Source: JASSUD01 sp031963225
GTDB taxonomy: Bacteria; Pseudomonadota; Gammaproteobacteria; Burkholderiales; Burkholderiaceae
Length of the DNA: 64,000 nt
NCBI GenBank assembly: GCA_031963225.1
Contig: JASSUD010000003.1
Coordinates: forward strand, 1 to 64,000
Direction: 5' to 3'
Numbering within the stretch: position 1 is the first letter of the stretch; every line of letters begins with the position of its first letter. Under the pieces are notes generated by a model. It saw only the letters and a program-made list of their open reading frames with translations, searched no databases and had not been told where the DNA came from. Position numbers and translations under genes: made by a program. This document shows, one piece after another, positions 8,525 through 17,850 of this stretch.

Positions 8525-10487
8525 AGAGCGTGTACCGCTATTAGAATTAATCAATGTAACCCGCCTTTTCTCTACGAATGAGCGCGAGATCACGATATTA
8601 AATCGCATCAATTTAAAGGTATATGCCGGAGAAATGATTGCGATCATCGGGGCGTCAGGCTCTGGCAAATCTACTTTAATGAATGTGCTGGGCTGCCTAG
8701 ATCATCCAACCAGCGGTGAATATCGGATCGGCGGAGAGGCTACCGGTAATTTAGAAGTGGATGCATTGGCGCATTTACGGCGCGAGCGCTTTGGGTTTAT
8801 TTTTCAGCGCTATCATTTGTTGCCCTACCTCAGCGTGCAGGAAAATGTGGAGATGCCTGCGGTCTATGCAGGTATGGACAGCACGGAGCGCGCTGCACGC
8901 GCTCAAGAGCTATTAAAAAAACTAGGCATGGCGAATCATGCACAGCATCGACCACATCAATTGTCTGGCGGCCAGCAACAGCGCGTTAGCATTGCACGTG
9001 CACTGATGAACGGGGGGGAAATCATATTAGCAGATGAACCCACTGGCGCACTGGACAGTAAGAGTGGGCATGCCGTTATGCATATTCTGCGTGAGCTGCA
9101 TGCGAATGGACACACGGTTATTTTAGTCACACACAATGAACATATTGCAGCAGAAGCGCCTCGTATTATTGAAATACGCGATGGCGAGATTGTTCGAGAT
9201 GAGGTGAATAAACAAGCACCACCATTAGCAGCGAGTAAACCCGATCCGCTTAAGCATTTACCTCGCCATCGTCGACCACTCATTGACTGGGGGCGGCTCA
9301 TACAAGCCGGCAAAATGGCTTGGGTTTCCCTATATTCTCACCGTTTACGCACGGCTTTAACGCTACTTGGCATCATTATTGGCATTGCTTCGGTCGTATC
9401 GACTACAGCCATTGGCGAAGGCGCCAAATCTGCTGTACTTAAAGATATTGCCTCCCTGGGTACAAATATGATCAATATTTACCGAGGAAAAGGCTGGGGA
9501 GACAGGCAAGCTGGGCGCATTCGTACTTTACAAAAAGGCGATATGGATGCGCTTAATGCACAAGCATTTGTTGATAGCGTAACGCCCAATATTAATCGCT
9601 CTGCACTAGTGCGTTACCGAGACACCGATGCTATGGCAACCATCCGTGGAGTAGGCGAAGCATATTTCCAAGTGAGCGACCTCAAAATAGCGCAAGGCAC
9701 TCCCCTTCGAGCTCGCGATATACAGTATCAAGCACAAAATATAGTTATTGATGCCAATACGCGCCGCACCTTTTTTGGTGCTATGCCTAATCCAATAGGG
9801 CAAATCCTGCTTATCAATAATCTACCCAGCCGGGTTATAGGCGTTGCAAAACCCAAAAAAGACAATGCATTTTCAGGAGAAGGCGAGCTCAATATTTGGA
9901 TGCCCTACAGCACGGTTAGCACCAAACTACTTGGACAATATTATTTCAACAGCATCAGCGTACGCGTGCGGGATGGACAACCTAGCCAAGCAGCTGAGCG
10001 CAGCATCACCGCTTTACTAAAAAAACGGCACGGCACTCAAGATTTCTTTACTTACAATATGGACACCGTGGTAAAAACCACGGAAAAAATCCGCCGATCC
10101 CTCACCCTGCTCCTAACCGTAATTGCAACCATTTCGCTAGTGGTAGGTGGCATTGGCGTTATGAATATCATGCTGGTTTCTGTAACCGAGCGCACCCGTG
10201 AAATTGGCATACGCATGGCGGTTGGCGCACGCCGTATCGATATTTTGCGACAATTTTTAATAGAAGCCGTAACCGTCTGCTTGATGGGCGGCGTTATCGG
10301 CATTCTTTTGTCTTTTGGTATAGGCAAAATTGTGCCGTTATGGGTGCCTCAATGGAAAATGGTTTTTTCAATGAATGCGATTATTTTGGCTTTCGTATTT
10401 TCTGCACTCATCGGCATATTGTTTGGTTTTATGCCTGCGCATAATGCTTCTCGGTTAAATCCGGCTGAGGCGCTGTCGCGGGATTAG
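8511..10487 (+). CDS. macB: Macrolide export ATP-binding/permease protein MacB
   Basis: 658 aa, full length for MacB. The N-terminal ATPase has Walker A GASGSGKST (residues 47-55), signature LSGGQQQR and Walker B ILADEPTGALD. A linker near residue 225 leads to TM1 (~275-300), a ~240-residue periplasmic domain, then three C-terminal TM helices with the FtsX-type stretch ERTREIGIRMAVGARR. MacB is a mechanotransmitting inner-membrane ATPase that drives export of macrolides, peptides or lipids through MacA and the outer-membrane factor. Last gene of the efflux operon. Confidence 0.93.
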   Translation: MNQHKERVPLLELINVTRLFSTNEREITILNRINLKVYAGEMIAIIGASGSGKSTLMNVLGCLDHPTSGEYRIGGEATGNLEVDALAHLRRERFGFIFQRYHLLPYLSVQENVEMPAVYAGMDSTERAARAQELLKKLGMANHAQHRPHQLSGGQQQRVSIARALMNGGEIILADEPTGALDSKSGHAVMHILRELHANGHTVILVTHNEHIAAEAPRIIEIRDGEIVRDEVNKQAPPLAASKPDPLKHLPRHRRPLIDWGRLIQAGKMAWVSLYSHRLRTALTLLGIIIGIASVVSTTAIGEGAKSAVLKDIASLGTNMINIYRGKGWGDRQAGRIRTLQKGDMDALNAQAFVDSVTPNINRSALVRYRDTDAMATIRGVGEAYFQVSDLKIAQGTPLRARDIQYQAQNIVIDANTRRTFFGAMPNPIGQILLINNLPSRVIGVAKPKKDNAFSGEGELNIWMPYSTVSTKLLGQYYFNSISVRVRDGQPSQAAERSITALLKKRHGTQDFFTYNMDTVVKTTEKIRRSLTLLLTVIATISLVVGGIGVMNIMLVSVTERTREIGIRMAVGARRIDILRQFLIEAVTVCLMGGVIGILLSFGIGKIVPLWVPQWKMVFSMNAIILAFVFSALIGILFGFMPAHNASRLNPAEALSRD

Positions 10488-10563
10488 ATAATATATTGTC
10501 CAAGCCAATTGTCTCGACAACGTCGAGACAATTTCTGCGTCAGGAAACGCTTTTGCAAAATAC
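10488..10563 (-). pseudogene. DUF1016 (YhcG-type) fragment
   Basis: On the minus strand this reads FAKAFPDAEIVSTLSRQLAW followed by TIYYL, matching the conserved segment of DUF1016/PDDEXK nuclease-like proteins as I remember the family. There is no start, and the frame runs out next to the macB stop. The perfect inverted repeat at 10507-10532 (TTGTCTCGAC...GTCGAGACAA) lies inside the EIVSTLSRQL codons. A second copy of the same segment lies at 10587-10655. Confidence 0.6.
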
Positions 10564-10586
10564 AACATTAGGCTACACAAGTGGTT

Positions 10587-10749
10587 TCAACTCAATTGTC
10601 TACTCAGCGCGTAGACAATCTTCTCTGCTTCAAATATCTGGGCAAACCGCCGCATATTTAAAATAGCGCGATGGAGATACCCGGCCGCTAGCAATAGCTT
10701 TTGCTTCTATCAGGCTTTGCAGCAAATCATTAAAAAGTGTTTTTTCCAT
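10587..10749 (-). pseudogene. Fused remnant: NadS/HigA-like antitoxin N terminus joined to a second DUF1016 fragment
   Basis: An ATG at 10749 opens MEKTLFNDLLQSLIEAKAI and then SGRVSPSRYFKYA, resembling the N terminus of XRE-type NadS/HigA antitoxins, but a stop at 10630 cuts it to 39 aa before any helix-turn-helix. In an overlapping frame (10655-10587) the DNA reads MRRFAQIFEAEKIVYALSRQ before a stop, another DUF1016 segment parallel to 10488-10563. The locus therefore looks like a collapsed toxin/nuclease region, with two DUF1016 pieces and one antitoxin piece. Confidence 0.5.
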
Positions 10750-10826
10750 ACCAACGCCGCATCCTTGGGCTCATTCACCAAAAAATTAACCTAATAATAA
10801 AAAAACAACTTCAAAAGTTTAATACA

Positions 10827-11300
10827 TTACAGCAATCCACGCCATATTTCCAACTTCTGCTCAAATGATAGTGCAGCATGAGCCGGGCTGGATGAAGGGA
10901 GTACGAGGGTTTGATAGCCTGCAGAGGAAAGCAGAGGAGCAAAGCGGCCTGCGCGTTTGCCATTCAGGCCGACTTTTTGTAATTTCGGAGCCAGGGTTGG
11001 AAGCATGGCCAAACCATTGGGTATGGGGTTACGAATGGCTGTATCAAGGCTACCTGTACGCTCACACTGCGCCAACACATCCCACACTCCCAAGCCATGG
11101 GCTTGTATGCGCTCGAGCCTTAGCTCATAGGGCAATGTAGCGAGAGGCTCTTGCAAGAGCGTACCCAATAGCTTCCAAAATTGATTTCTAGGGTGGGCGT
11201 AATATTGGGCAGCTGCTAAAGAGGCAACGCCGGGGAAGCTGCCCAGAATCAGCACGGTAGTGTCATTGTTTATGACAGGGGGAAAACCAATTAATGCCAT
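10827..11300 (-). CDS. DNA-deoxyinosine (hypoxanthine) glycosylase, UDG family 6
   Basis: 157 aa, a usual length. The N terminus (GFPPVINNDTTVLILGSFPG) and AQYYAHPRNQFWKLLG carry the uracil-DNA glycosylase superfamily motifs of family 6 (HDG), with the GSFPG loop and the conserved AHPRNQFW segment. C-terminal LVLPSSSPAHA corresponds to the superfamily's DNA-binding motif. It should excise hypoxanthine formed by adenine deamination. It stands alone between a decayed locus and repeats; in related genomes ksgA or other genes usually follow pdxA, so synteny is broken here. Confidence 0.85.
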   Translation of the reverse strand: MALIGFPPVINNDTTVLILGSFPGVASLAAAQYYAHPRNQFWKLLGTLLQEPLATLPYELRLERIQAHGLGVWDVLAQCERTGSLDTAIRNPIPNGLAMLPTLAPKLQKVGLNGKRAGRFAPLLSSAGYQTLVLPSSSPAHAALSFEQKLEIWRGLL

Positions 11301-11409
11301 ATTTATTGTGGGTTTTGGTGGTGAGCAATATTCCTCGGCCTGCAGACCACCGGCTTAATCATTGCTTTCGCCTATTTATAGACTGGTCTTCAAGAAGGTT
11401 GTGGTTAAG

Positions 11410-11485
11410 TGTTGGGGTTCCTTCGTCACCACCAACCTACGAGCCACGGTAGGTTGGCGGTGAGGCACGAACCCCAACATGCGCA
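11410..11485. repeat. REP-like palindromic repeat pair
   Basis: Two inverted half-sites, TGTTGGGGTTCCTTCGTCAC + CACCAACCTAC and GTAGGTTGGCGGTGAG + GCACGAACCCCAACA, are separated by about 10 bases and can fold into a ~75-bp hairpin. First full member of a family that recurs across the window. Confidence 0.85.
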
Positions 11486-11550
11486 CCACTGACTTTTAAT
11501 CATCGCTTTTGCCAGTTTACAGGCTGGTTTTCAAGGAGGCGTTGGTTAGG

Positions 11551-11621
11551 TGTTGGGGTTCCTTCGTCACCACCAACCTACGCGTCAATGTAGGTTGGTG
11601 GTGAGGCACGAACCCCAACAT
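11551..11621. repeat. REP-like palindromic repeat pair
   Basis: Second full hairpin, ~140 bp after the first. The intervening unique-looking DNA (CATGCGCACCACTGACTTTT and so on) is also similar around both copies, so the larger unit appears to be a tandem duplication. Confidence 0.85.
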
Positions 11622-11669
11622 GCATACCACTGACTTGTAATCATCAACTTTGACATGCCGATGCAAGTT

Positions 11670-12788
11670 TTAGCTTACCCGCGCAGCTATAGATACTGCT
11701 GCGGTGATGGCTTCTATAAAGCTGCCGGGATCTGCTTGGCCTGTGCCGGCCAGTTTTAGAGCGGTGCCGTGGTCGACCGAAGTACGGATAAAAGGTAGGC
11801 CGAGCGTGATATTAAAAGCTTGACCGAAGGTGGCATATTTTAAAACGGGTAGGCCTTGGTCATGATAGAGCGCCAGCACACAATCTGCTTCATCTAAAAA
11901 CTGAGGTTGAAAAAGCGTGTCGGCAGGATAAGGTCCTCGCGCATCGATTCCTCTATCACGTGCTGCTTTAAGTGCTGGCAAGATATGTTCAATTTCTTCT
12001 GTACCACAGTGTCCGCCCTCCCCTGCATGCGGGTTTAAACCGGCTACCAGAATCACAGGGGCAGACAAGCCAAATGAATGCCGCAACGCATGGTCCACAA
12101 TTTCGAGCGTAGTGAGTAATAACTCACTGGTAATAGCTGCAGATATGTCTTTAAGAGGAAGATGGGTGGTAGCTAATGCTACACGTAAAGGATGTAACGC
12201 AGCCGCATCGTTTTTGCCTTGGGCCCGGGCAACAGCAAGGCGGTCCGTGCCGGCAAGCATCATCACCACGTGGGGAGTATTGGTTTGGTCTGCGAAGTAT
12301 TCGGTATGGCCTAGAAAGGGTCTATCCCCCGATAAAAATATATCAGCAGGCGTTTGCAGTGCAGCAGGGCTGGTTTTTTTTGCAGCCTTCATTTGTACCC
12401 GTGCCTCATGGATACTGCTTTTTTGCAAAGGGGCTGTAACAATAGCGTCAAAACGCGGTTTTTTATTGCCTATTGCTTGCGCGCCTGTGCTGGCGGTATC
12501 TAGTAAAGTCAAGACATAAGGCGCCTGCGCAGCATCAAGCTGCCCTGCAACACAGGGTGCTCGCAAAGCAATATGCTCGATACAAACACGCCCAGTAGCT
12601 TCAAGCTGTGCCCAATCAACGCCTGCTGTCGCAGCACGCTCTCGTATTAGTTGCGCGTCTCCCAATACGGTAAAACGCGCATCAGCGGGCCATATAGCAG
12701 GCTCGTTTAGCAAACCACGTTGCAATGCTTGCGCAGTGAGCTCAGGACCTATACCTGCAGGTTCTCCAGTGGTGATGGCTATGCGCAT
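11670..12788 (-). CDS. pdxA: 4-hydroxythreonine-4-phosphate dehydrogenase PdxA
   Basis: NAD-dependent step of DXP-dependent pyridoxal 5'-phosphate synthesis, with a divalent metal in the active site. The N terminus MRIAITTGEPAGIGPEL is diagnostic. Metal/substrate regions are seen as GHTEYFAD, GLNPHAGEGGHCGTEE and ALYHDQGLPVLKY. The chosen ATG gives 372 aa, longer than the typical ~330, partly through an insertion around residues 110-145 (SSIHEARVQM... DIFLSGDR). A GTG at 12827, four bases after the surA stop, is an alternative start and suggests translational coupling. Third gene of a minus-strand lptD-surA-pdxA operon; the usual next gene ksgA is absent. Confidence 0.92.
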   Translation of the reverse strand: MRIAITTGEPAGIGPELTAQALQRGLLNEPAIWPADARFTVLGDAQLIRERAATAGVDWAQLEATGRVCIEHIALRAPCVAGQLDAAQAPYVLTLLDTASTGAQAIGNKKPRFDAIVTAPLQKSSIHEARVQMKAAKKTSPAALQTPADIFLSGDRPFLGHTEYFADQTNTPHVVMMLAGTDRLAVARAQGKNDAAALHPLRVALATTHLPLKDISAAITSELLLTTLEIVDHALRHSFGLSAPVILVAGLNPHAGEGGHCGTEEIEHILPALKAARDRGIDARGPYPADTLFQPQFLDEADCVLALYHDQGLPVLKYATFGQAFNITLGLPFIRTSVDHGTALKLAGTGQADPGSFIEAITAAVSIAARVS

Positions 12789-12830
12789 AGAGGTATTTGT
12801 ATTGTGAAAACTAGGGATTGAAGACACACC

Positions 12831-13970
12831 CTACGGGGTTTGGAGTTTATATTGAACAGTTGCGCTGTCATGCAATTCCCTTAACCAACGTGCATAAGCA
12901 CGTTCGGCTTTGCGCATGCCTATTAGCTGGCGTGCAATGTCTCTTTGCTTATCTATCTCAGTATTTTTTACATCTGGCGCACGGCGCCCTAATACCTGAA
13001 TAAGATGGTAGCCATACTCAGTGCGCACCGGCTCACTAATAGCGTTTTCTTTTAATACACTGGCTGCTTGGGCAAATTCAGGAACCGTGTCTCTCAAAGC
13101 AATCCATCCCAAATCCCCTCCTTGCGATGCCGAGCCATCTTCGGAAACCGTGCGTGCGAGCTCACCAAAGTCGGCTCCTGCTAAAATTTTCCGACGCAGC
13201 TCAAGCAGTTTCTGCTGCGCTGATTTTTCAGAGGTCCCGTGGTGTATGCGGATTAAAATATGACGCACATGGACTTGTTCCATGGTGGGCCGTGCTACTG
13301 GAGACTGCGCTGCTGCTTGTGTTAATTCATTAGCAGAACCGGGGTTCGCCATATATTGATCCACATCGGCATCAGATACGGTCACTTTGCGATCCACCTC
13401 TTTTTGGCGGAGCGCTTCAATGCTCAACTCATTTTTCATTTCACGTTGTATGGCCGACCAGGAAAACCCAGCTGATTCTAATTGCCGGCGATAGGCAGCT
13501 AAAGAAAGGTTTTCATTGCGAGCAAGGTTTTCTAACGCCTGCGTAACTGCAGTATCTTCTGGGGAAATACCCTCTTCTTTCGCTTTTTGAAGCTGCACGT
13601 GCTGTAACACCAAGTGCTCAAGCACTTGCTTACGGAGTACATCTTGGGGAGGCAATACAGGCGAAGCGCTTGCCATTTTAGATGTGCCAGCAGATTTTTT
13701 GCTCGCAAGTGACTGCCGATGCACACGATAGGTAATCAAACGCACACGGGCAGCCAGCTCTCGTTCGGTAATGACTTCTTGGTTCACCACAGCAACTACG
13801 TGGTCTAAGTCTTGAAGTGAATGGAGAGCCCCTCCTTTTTGCACGGATGGCAATGCTTGCGCATGCGCGGCAGACTGCAAACCACAGACGATACTAATAA
13901 ACGCAATCAGCATCAGCATAGCAATACAAGCGAGCAAAACACGCCCTAAAATTCTAATCGGCTTACGCAT
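12831..13970 (-). CDS. surA: Periplasmic chaperone/peptidyl-prolyl isomerase SurA with a single parvulin domain
   Basis: Chaperone for outer-membrane beta-barrel proteins such as LptD, its operon neighbour. The ATG at 13970 follows AAGGAAAATACCT and gives 379 aa; the frame also allows GTG at 13994. Signal peptide ~1-37 ends SAAHAQA. The SurA N-terminal domain starts at DHVVAVVNQEVITERELAAR. Only one parvulin domain is seen (VRHILIRIHHGTSEKSAQ to EYGYHLIQVLGRR), whereas SurA usually has two. The C-terminal helix ARWLRELHDSATVQYK is retained. Loss of one isomerase domain is the main oddity; chaperone activity may persist. Confidence 0.9.
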   Translation of the reverse strand: MRKPIRILGRVLLACIAMLMLIAFISIVCGLQSAAHAQALPSVQKGGALHSLQDLDHVVAVVNQEVITERELAARVRLITYRVHRQSLASKKSAGTSKMASASPVLPPQDVLRKQVLEHLVLQHVQLQKAKEEGISPEDTAVTQALENLARNENLSLAAYRRQLESAGFSWSAIQREMKNELSIEALRQKEVDRKVTVSDADVDQYMANPGSANELTQAAAQSPVARPTMEQVHVRHILIRIHHGTSEKSAQQKLLELRRKILAGADFGELARTVSEDGSASQGGDLGWIALRDTVPEFAQAASVLKENAISEPVRTEYGYHLIQVLGRRAPDVKNTEIDKQRDIARQLIGMRKAERAYARWLRELHDSATVQYKLQTP

Positions 13971-14003
13971 AGGTATTTTCCTTGGGAGCCACAAAAGGCT
14001 GTG

Positions 14004-16523
14004 TTATTCGTATTCAGTAAAAGGTTCAGCAGCAGAACGCACAGAGGGGAGCGCCATATAACCCGGGACACTCGCTACAAATTGATCGATCAAACCATTA
14101 TCAATTTTTGAAAGCCCTTTGAGTTCAAGTTGCGCAAGCACACGCAAACCGGATAGAGGTTTAGCCGTCGTAGGCACACCGGGCACCGGTTTAGGAATAT
14201 TGTCTCTGCTATTCGCAAAGCGCTGCACTCCAAAACCAAATGACCAGCACGGCGCATCATATTGAAAACCCATCACGCCATCTGCAAGACGCTGACCATC
14301 CAAATCATAGTTAATCCGGCTGATTCCATACAACTTACGGTTCGCAAGCAGTGGCCATTGTGCGGACAAGATAATTTGGCGAATAGGTGTATCGCGCAAG
14401 GCAGTGCTGGGTCTGGTATATCGATAAGCTGCATTGAACACTTTTCGATTTTCTGGACTCCATGCAAAACCCAGATTAGAGCGAACGAGTTGATGGGTAT
14501 CTGGGTTATATTGAATCCCGGTTTCTGAGGCTAGGCCTGCACCCATTTTGAAAGAGGCACCTAACAATAAATCCGAATGATTAGCCAGTGCGGGCGATAC
14601 AGAGGGCGTAAGTGTAGTACGTTGTTGCTTAAAGTAGTACTGCTGCGCTAAAACCAGGCGGGCACGCTCATCGCCATCCATAGCACGGATAAAGCGGGTC
14701 GTAATACCTGTGGTTAAACGGCTAGCATCCGCCACACGGTCATTACCAATAAACGTATTCCCGGTATAAATCTCTGCAAAACTAAAGTCTGACTCAACCG
14801 TATCAAAAATAGGAATATTATTTTGATCACGATATGGGGTAAAAACGTAATACGCGCGCGGCTCAAGGGTTTGAATATAGTCTTGCCCAAAAAGCACTGC
14901 AGGACGCTCAAAAATCAAACCCGCATCTAAGCTCAACGTAGGTATAGCAACACTTAAACGATTAGATTGATCTCTATTTAGATCATATGCTGCAAAATGG
15001 GCCTGAATCTTGGGAGTAATGAAATACTCAGGTCGAACAATCGGATAACTAATCGATGGATTAAATACCGCCCTTTGTCCCAGCGTGGCCTCTTGCGTCA
15101 TGATCCGGAATCGGGAGAAATCAAGCTCTGCACTCGCATCCACTCCGCCAGGCAAATAAGCGCTTCCCCAGTTATAACGTCCAAACCTTGCATTGATCTG
15201 CGGTTCACGCGCATAAGGAGGCAAAGAAGGCGGCAAAGTTTGCCAATATTGCCGGCGTGCCACCACACTCCACGGCCCTTCTTTCCAAGTCAGGCCTACT
15301 TCTTGGGGATATAGCAACTGCATCCCATTAATAAATAAATTATTCCCTGCAATTTCTTGCGGATACGCGTTATCTGATACGCGGTTGTAATTTACATAAC
15401 CGCCAAAGCCTTTTCCGAAGGTTTGTTGATGCTTTACATACACGGCATAACGATTGGTTTTCGCTATTGCATCGTAGGGTAAATCTTCAACAAATATCGA
15501 GCCTTTATACGTAGTAGAAAGATAACGATATTCTGCACCAATCATCGGCCCGCGCCGGGTAATCAGCCTAGGATATAAAGTAGCATCATAATTGGGCGCA
15601 ATATTAAAATAATAGGGGAAGGTAGTACTGATACCCGAAACCGAATCTATCTGCACCCGAGGAGGCAAAAAGCCAGATTGCCGGCCACTCGAGAGGGGAA
15701 AAGAAACATAAGGGCTTGCAAAAATAGGCACCCCTTTAAAGAACAAGGCTGCGTTTCTTGCCACTCCACGGTTATTACCCTGATCTAAATCTATAGAATG
15801 CGCTTTTAAATACCATACAGGATCCGCAGGGCAATCGCATACGGTATAGATGCCGTCTTCAATAATGGCACGTTCAGGACCTGACAGATTTACACGTCGC
15901 GCCTTCCCCCACCCTTTCGTCGTATTGAGGTAATACGTAGGAGAGAGCATATAGCCTTGTCTGGCTTGCACATTTAAATGCGCCTCAGGGCCTGCCAGCA
16001 CGCTCCCCTTATAAATTAGATGTACATCACCCCAAGCATCTGCACGGTCTGTATCTGGGTCATAGCGCAATATATTGGCTTTAACGATGGAGTCCGGTGA
16101 ACGGATTTCAGCTTGTGCGTTTTTTGAGCGCACCATCTCCACCTTTTGACGCACTTGCCCCTTAATTTGGCCACCCGATAAAAAGCGCGCAGCTTTATCT
16201 CCTGGCAACAAAGGGTGCTCAGTCAATATAGGCGCCATTTTTAAAGGGGATACAGGGTGTGACATGCCTTGAGGGTGCAATTGCGATGTAGACTGAGATC
16301 GCGAAGGAGATTGCCCGATACGCTGTATAGAAGATTGAGAAAGTGCATGAGAAGGCAACAGCGCTTCTTGCGCCATACAAGACGATGCCCGGCCGGATAC
16401 CTCGATTAAAAAAACGATCGATGCGATATGGGGTAACAAGCTCTGCAAACGCACACGGCGTACAAACAGATAGGGAAAGCGAGTGGAAGCAGACACAAGA
16501 AAAATAAATAAAAAATTCCCCAT
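14004..16523 (-). CDS. lptD: LPS-assembly outer-membrane protein LptD
   Basis: 839 aa, usual size. It inserts LPS into the outer leaflet together with lipoprotein LptE. A hydrophobic leader (~residues 28-50) is followed by a Ser/Gln-rich linker and then the periplasmic beta-jellyroll (VRSKNAQAEIRSPDSIVKAN, DTDRADAWGDVHL). The barrel begins near residue 250 with the family motif GVPIFASPYVSFPLS. Cys residues near 227-229 (VCDC) may contribute to the disulphides the family uses. The C-terminal barrel ends with QLELKGLSKIDN. First gene of lptD-surA-pdxA and divergent from amgK across a 182-bp gap. Confidence 0.93.
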   Translation of the reverse strand: MGNFLFIFLVSASTRFPYLFVRRVRLQSLLPHIASIVFLIEVSGRASSCMAQEALLPSHALSQSSIQRIGQSPSRSQSTSQLHPQGMSHPVSPLKMAPILTEHPLLPGDKAARFLSGGQIKGQVRQKVEMVRSKNAQAEIRSPDSIVKANILRYDPDTDRADAWGDVHLIYKGSVLAGPEAHLNVQARQGYMLSPTYYLNTTKGWGKARRVNLSGPERAIIEDGIYTVCDCPADPVWYLKAHSIDLDQGNNRGVARNAALFFKGVPIFASPYVSFPLSSGRQSGFLPPRVQIDSVSGISTTFPYYFNIAPNYDATLYPRLITRRGPMIGAEYRYLSTTYKGSIFVEDLPYDAIAKTNRYAVYVKHQQTFGKGFGGYVNYNRVSDNAYPQEIAGNNLFINGMQLLYPQEVGLTWKEGPWSVVARRQYWQTLPPSLPPYAREPQINARFGRYNWGSAYLPGGVDASAELDFSRFRIMTQEATLGQRAVFNPSISYPIVRPEYFITPKIQAHFAAYDLNRDQSNRLSVAIPTLSLDAGLIFERPAVLFGQDYIQTLEPRAYYVFTPYRDQNNIPIFDTVESDFSFAEIYTGNTFIGNDRVADASRLTTGITTRFIRAMDGDERARLVLAQQYYFKQQRTTLTPSVSPALANHSDLLLGASFKMGAGLASETGIQYNPDTHQLVRSNLGFAWSPENRKVFNAAYRYTRPSTALRDTPIRQIILSAQWPLLANRKLYGISRINYDLDGQRLADGVMGFQYDAPCWSFGFGVQRFANSRDNIPKPVPGVPTTAKPLSGLRVLAQLELKGLSKIDNGLIDQFVASVPGYMALPSVRSAAEPFTEYE

Positions 16524-16705
16524 CTACCTATATATATTAGGAATGCGGGGAGGGAGAGAAGCGCAGGGATACTCGGTTTCGAAAGAAGTCTACTATAGAA
16601 AAAACTATAGAGCACTTTCTCTGCATCGCTTTTCATAATTTTGCCTTCTGTATAGATTTTACCTGTGTTCTATACTCTATATTTTAATTTTTATTCACCG
16701 CACCC

Positions 16706-17827
16706 ATGCGCCTATCTATGTCTGCTTCGCCATCTTCCCATAGCCTGTCTACTCCTTCTGAAAATCAGGCAGCAGCTAGGCTCCACGCGCCAGATCTGCG
16801 TACTGCCCAGTTACTGGCTTGGCTCACCCCCTATGCAAAGCGCTATGCACTAGATTTGTCCACTTGCCACGCTGCATCGAGTGACGCAGGAACACGGCGC
16901 TACTTTCGTATTCATAGCGATGCGCCCCATACCCCCAGCTTTATTGCAGTAGATGCCCCTCCTCCTGAAAAAAACCAAGCATTCGCCAAAATTGCCATGC
17001 TGTTTTCTCAAGCAGGTATACAAGTACCCAAAGTGCTCGAATATGATTTTGAGCAAGGCTTTATGCTGCTTACAGATTTAGGTAATACCCTTTATCTTAC
17101 CCATCTCATAGCACTACAAAACACCGCTACACCTATGCAAACACAGGCGCAAACAGAAGCACGCACTCTGTATGATGCAGCGCTTAATGCGCTCATACTT
17201 TGGCAATGTGCCACCCATCCTAATATTTTGCCCGAATACGATACTGTCTTACTGCGCCAAGAACTTGAACTATTTCCCACATGGTATCTAGAGCGTCATT
17301 TGGGACTGACACTAAGCCCTGCACAGCGTAGTCGACTAGATGCAGGCTTTACCCTTTTGGTCGACACAGCACTCTCCCAGCCTCGCGTTTTCGTACATCG
17401 AGACTATATGCCACGTAATTTAATGGTGTATCCCAATGGGCCTGGTGTACTAGACTTTCAAGATGCGGTATTAGGCCCTATCACCTACGACGCCATCTCT
17501 CTCTTTCGAGATGCTTTTATCAGCTGGGATGAAGCCTTTGAGCGCGACTGCCTCCAAGGCTACTGGCAACGTGCACAAAACGCAGGTTTACCGGTTCCAA
17601 CCGATTTCCCCACTTTTTACCGCGCCCTTGAATGGATGGGTCTGCAGCGCCACTTAAAAGTACTAGGTATCTTTGCTCGCCTTTGCTACCGAGATGGCAA
17701 GACACACTATCTACAAGATGCCCCACGCTTTTTAAAATATATTCATAAAGTCACAGCACGTTATGCAGAACTAAAAGATATTGCACAACTTCTGCAAGAA
17801 CTTTCTGTGCTGCCCACGATCAACTAA
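16706..17827 (+). CDS. amgK: N-acetylmuramate/N-acetylglucosamine kinase AmgK
   Basis: 373 aa, aminoglycoside-phosphotransferase fold. The kinase catalytic loop HRDYMPRNLMV (~residue 233) and metal-binding VLDFQDAVLGPITYD (~252) are intact. AmgK phosphorylates the anomeric hydroxyl of MurNAc in the cell-wall recycling route that bypasses de novo UDP-MurNAc synthesis. Position beside lptD and immediately before murU is the conserved arrangement. Only 23 bp separate it from murU, so the two form an operon. The start follows no strong ribosome-binding site; ATG codons at 16706 and 16718 are both possible. Confidence 0.88.
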   Translation: MRLSMSASPSSHSLSTPSENQAAARLHAPDLRTAQLLAWLTPYAKRYALDLSTCHAASSDAGTRRYFRIHSDAPHTPSFIAVDAPPPEKNQAFAKIAMLFSQAGIQVPKVLEYDFEQGFMLLTDLGNTLYLTHLIALQNTATPMQTQAQTEARTLYDAALNALILWQCATHPNILPEYDTVLLRQELELFPTWYLERHLGLTLSPAQRSRLDAGFTLLVDTALSQPRVFVHRDYMPRNLMVYPNGPGVLDFQDAVLGPITYDAISLFRDAFISWDEAFERDCLQGYWQRAQNAGLPVPTDFPTFYRALEWMGLQRHLKVLGIFARLCYRDGKTHYLQDAPRFLKYIHKVTARYAELKDIAQLLQELSVLPTIN

Positions 17828-17850
17828 TACGTCCATCCATCGCCGACAAT

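Noticed and set aside
10507..10620. Two hairpins that look like terminators after macB
   Set aside because: They lack T tracts and coincide with the palindromic codons of DUF1016 fragments on the minus strand.
16406..16636. 76-aa hydrophobic frame overlapping the lptD start
   Set aside because: It is in a shadow frame over the lptD signal region without a ribosome-binding site.
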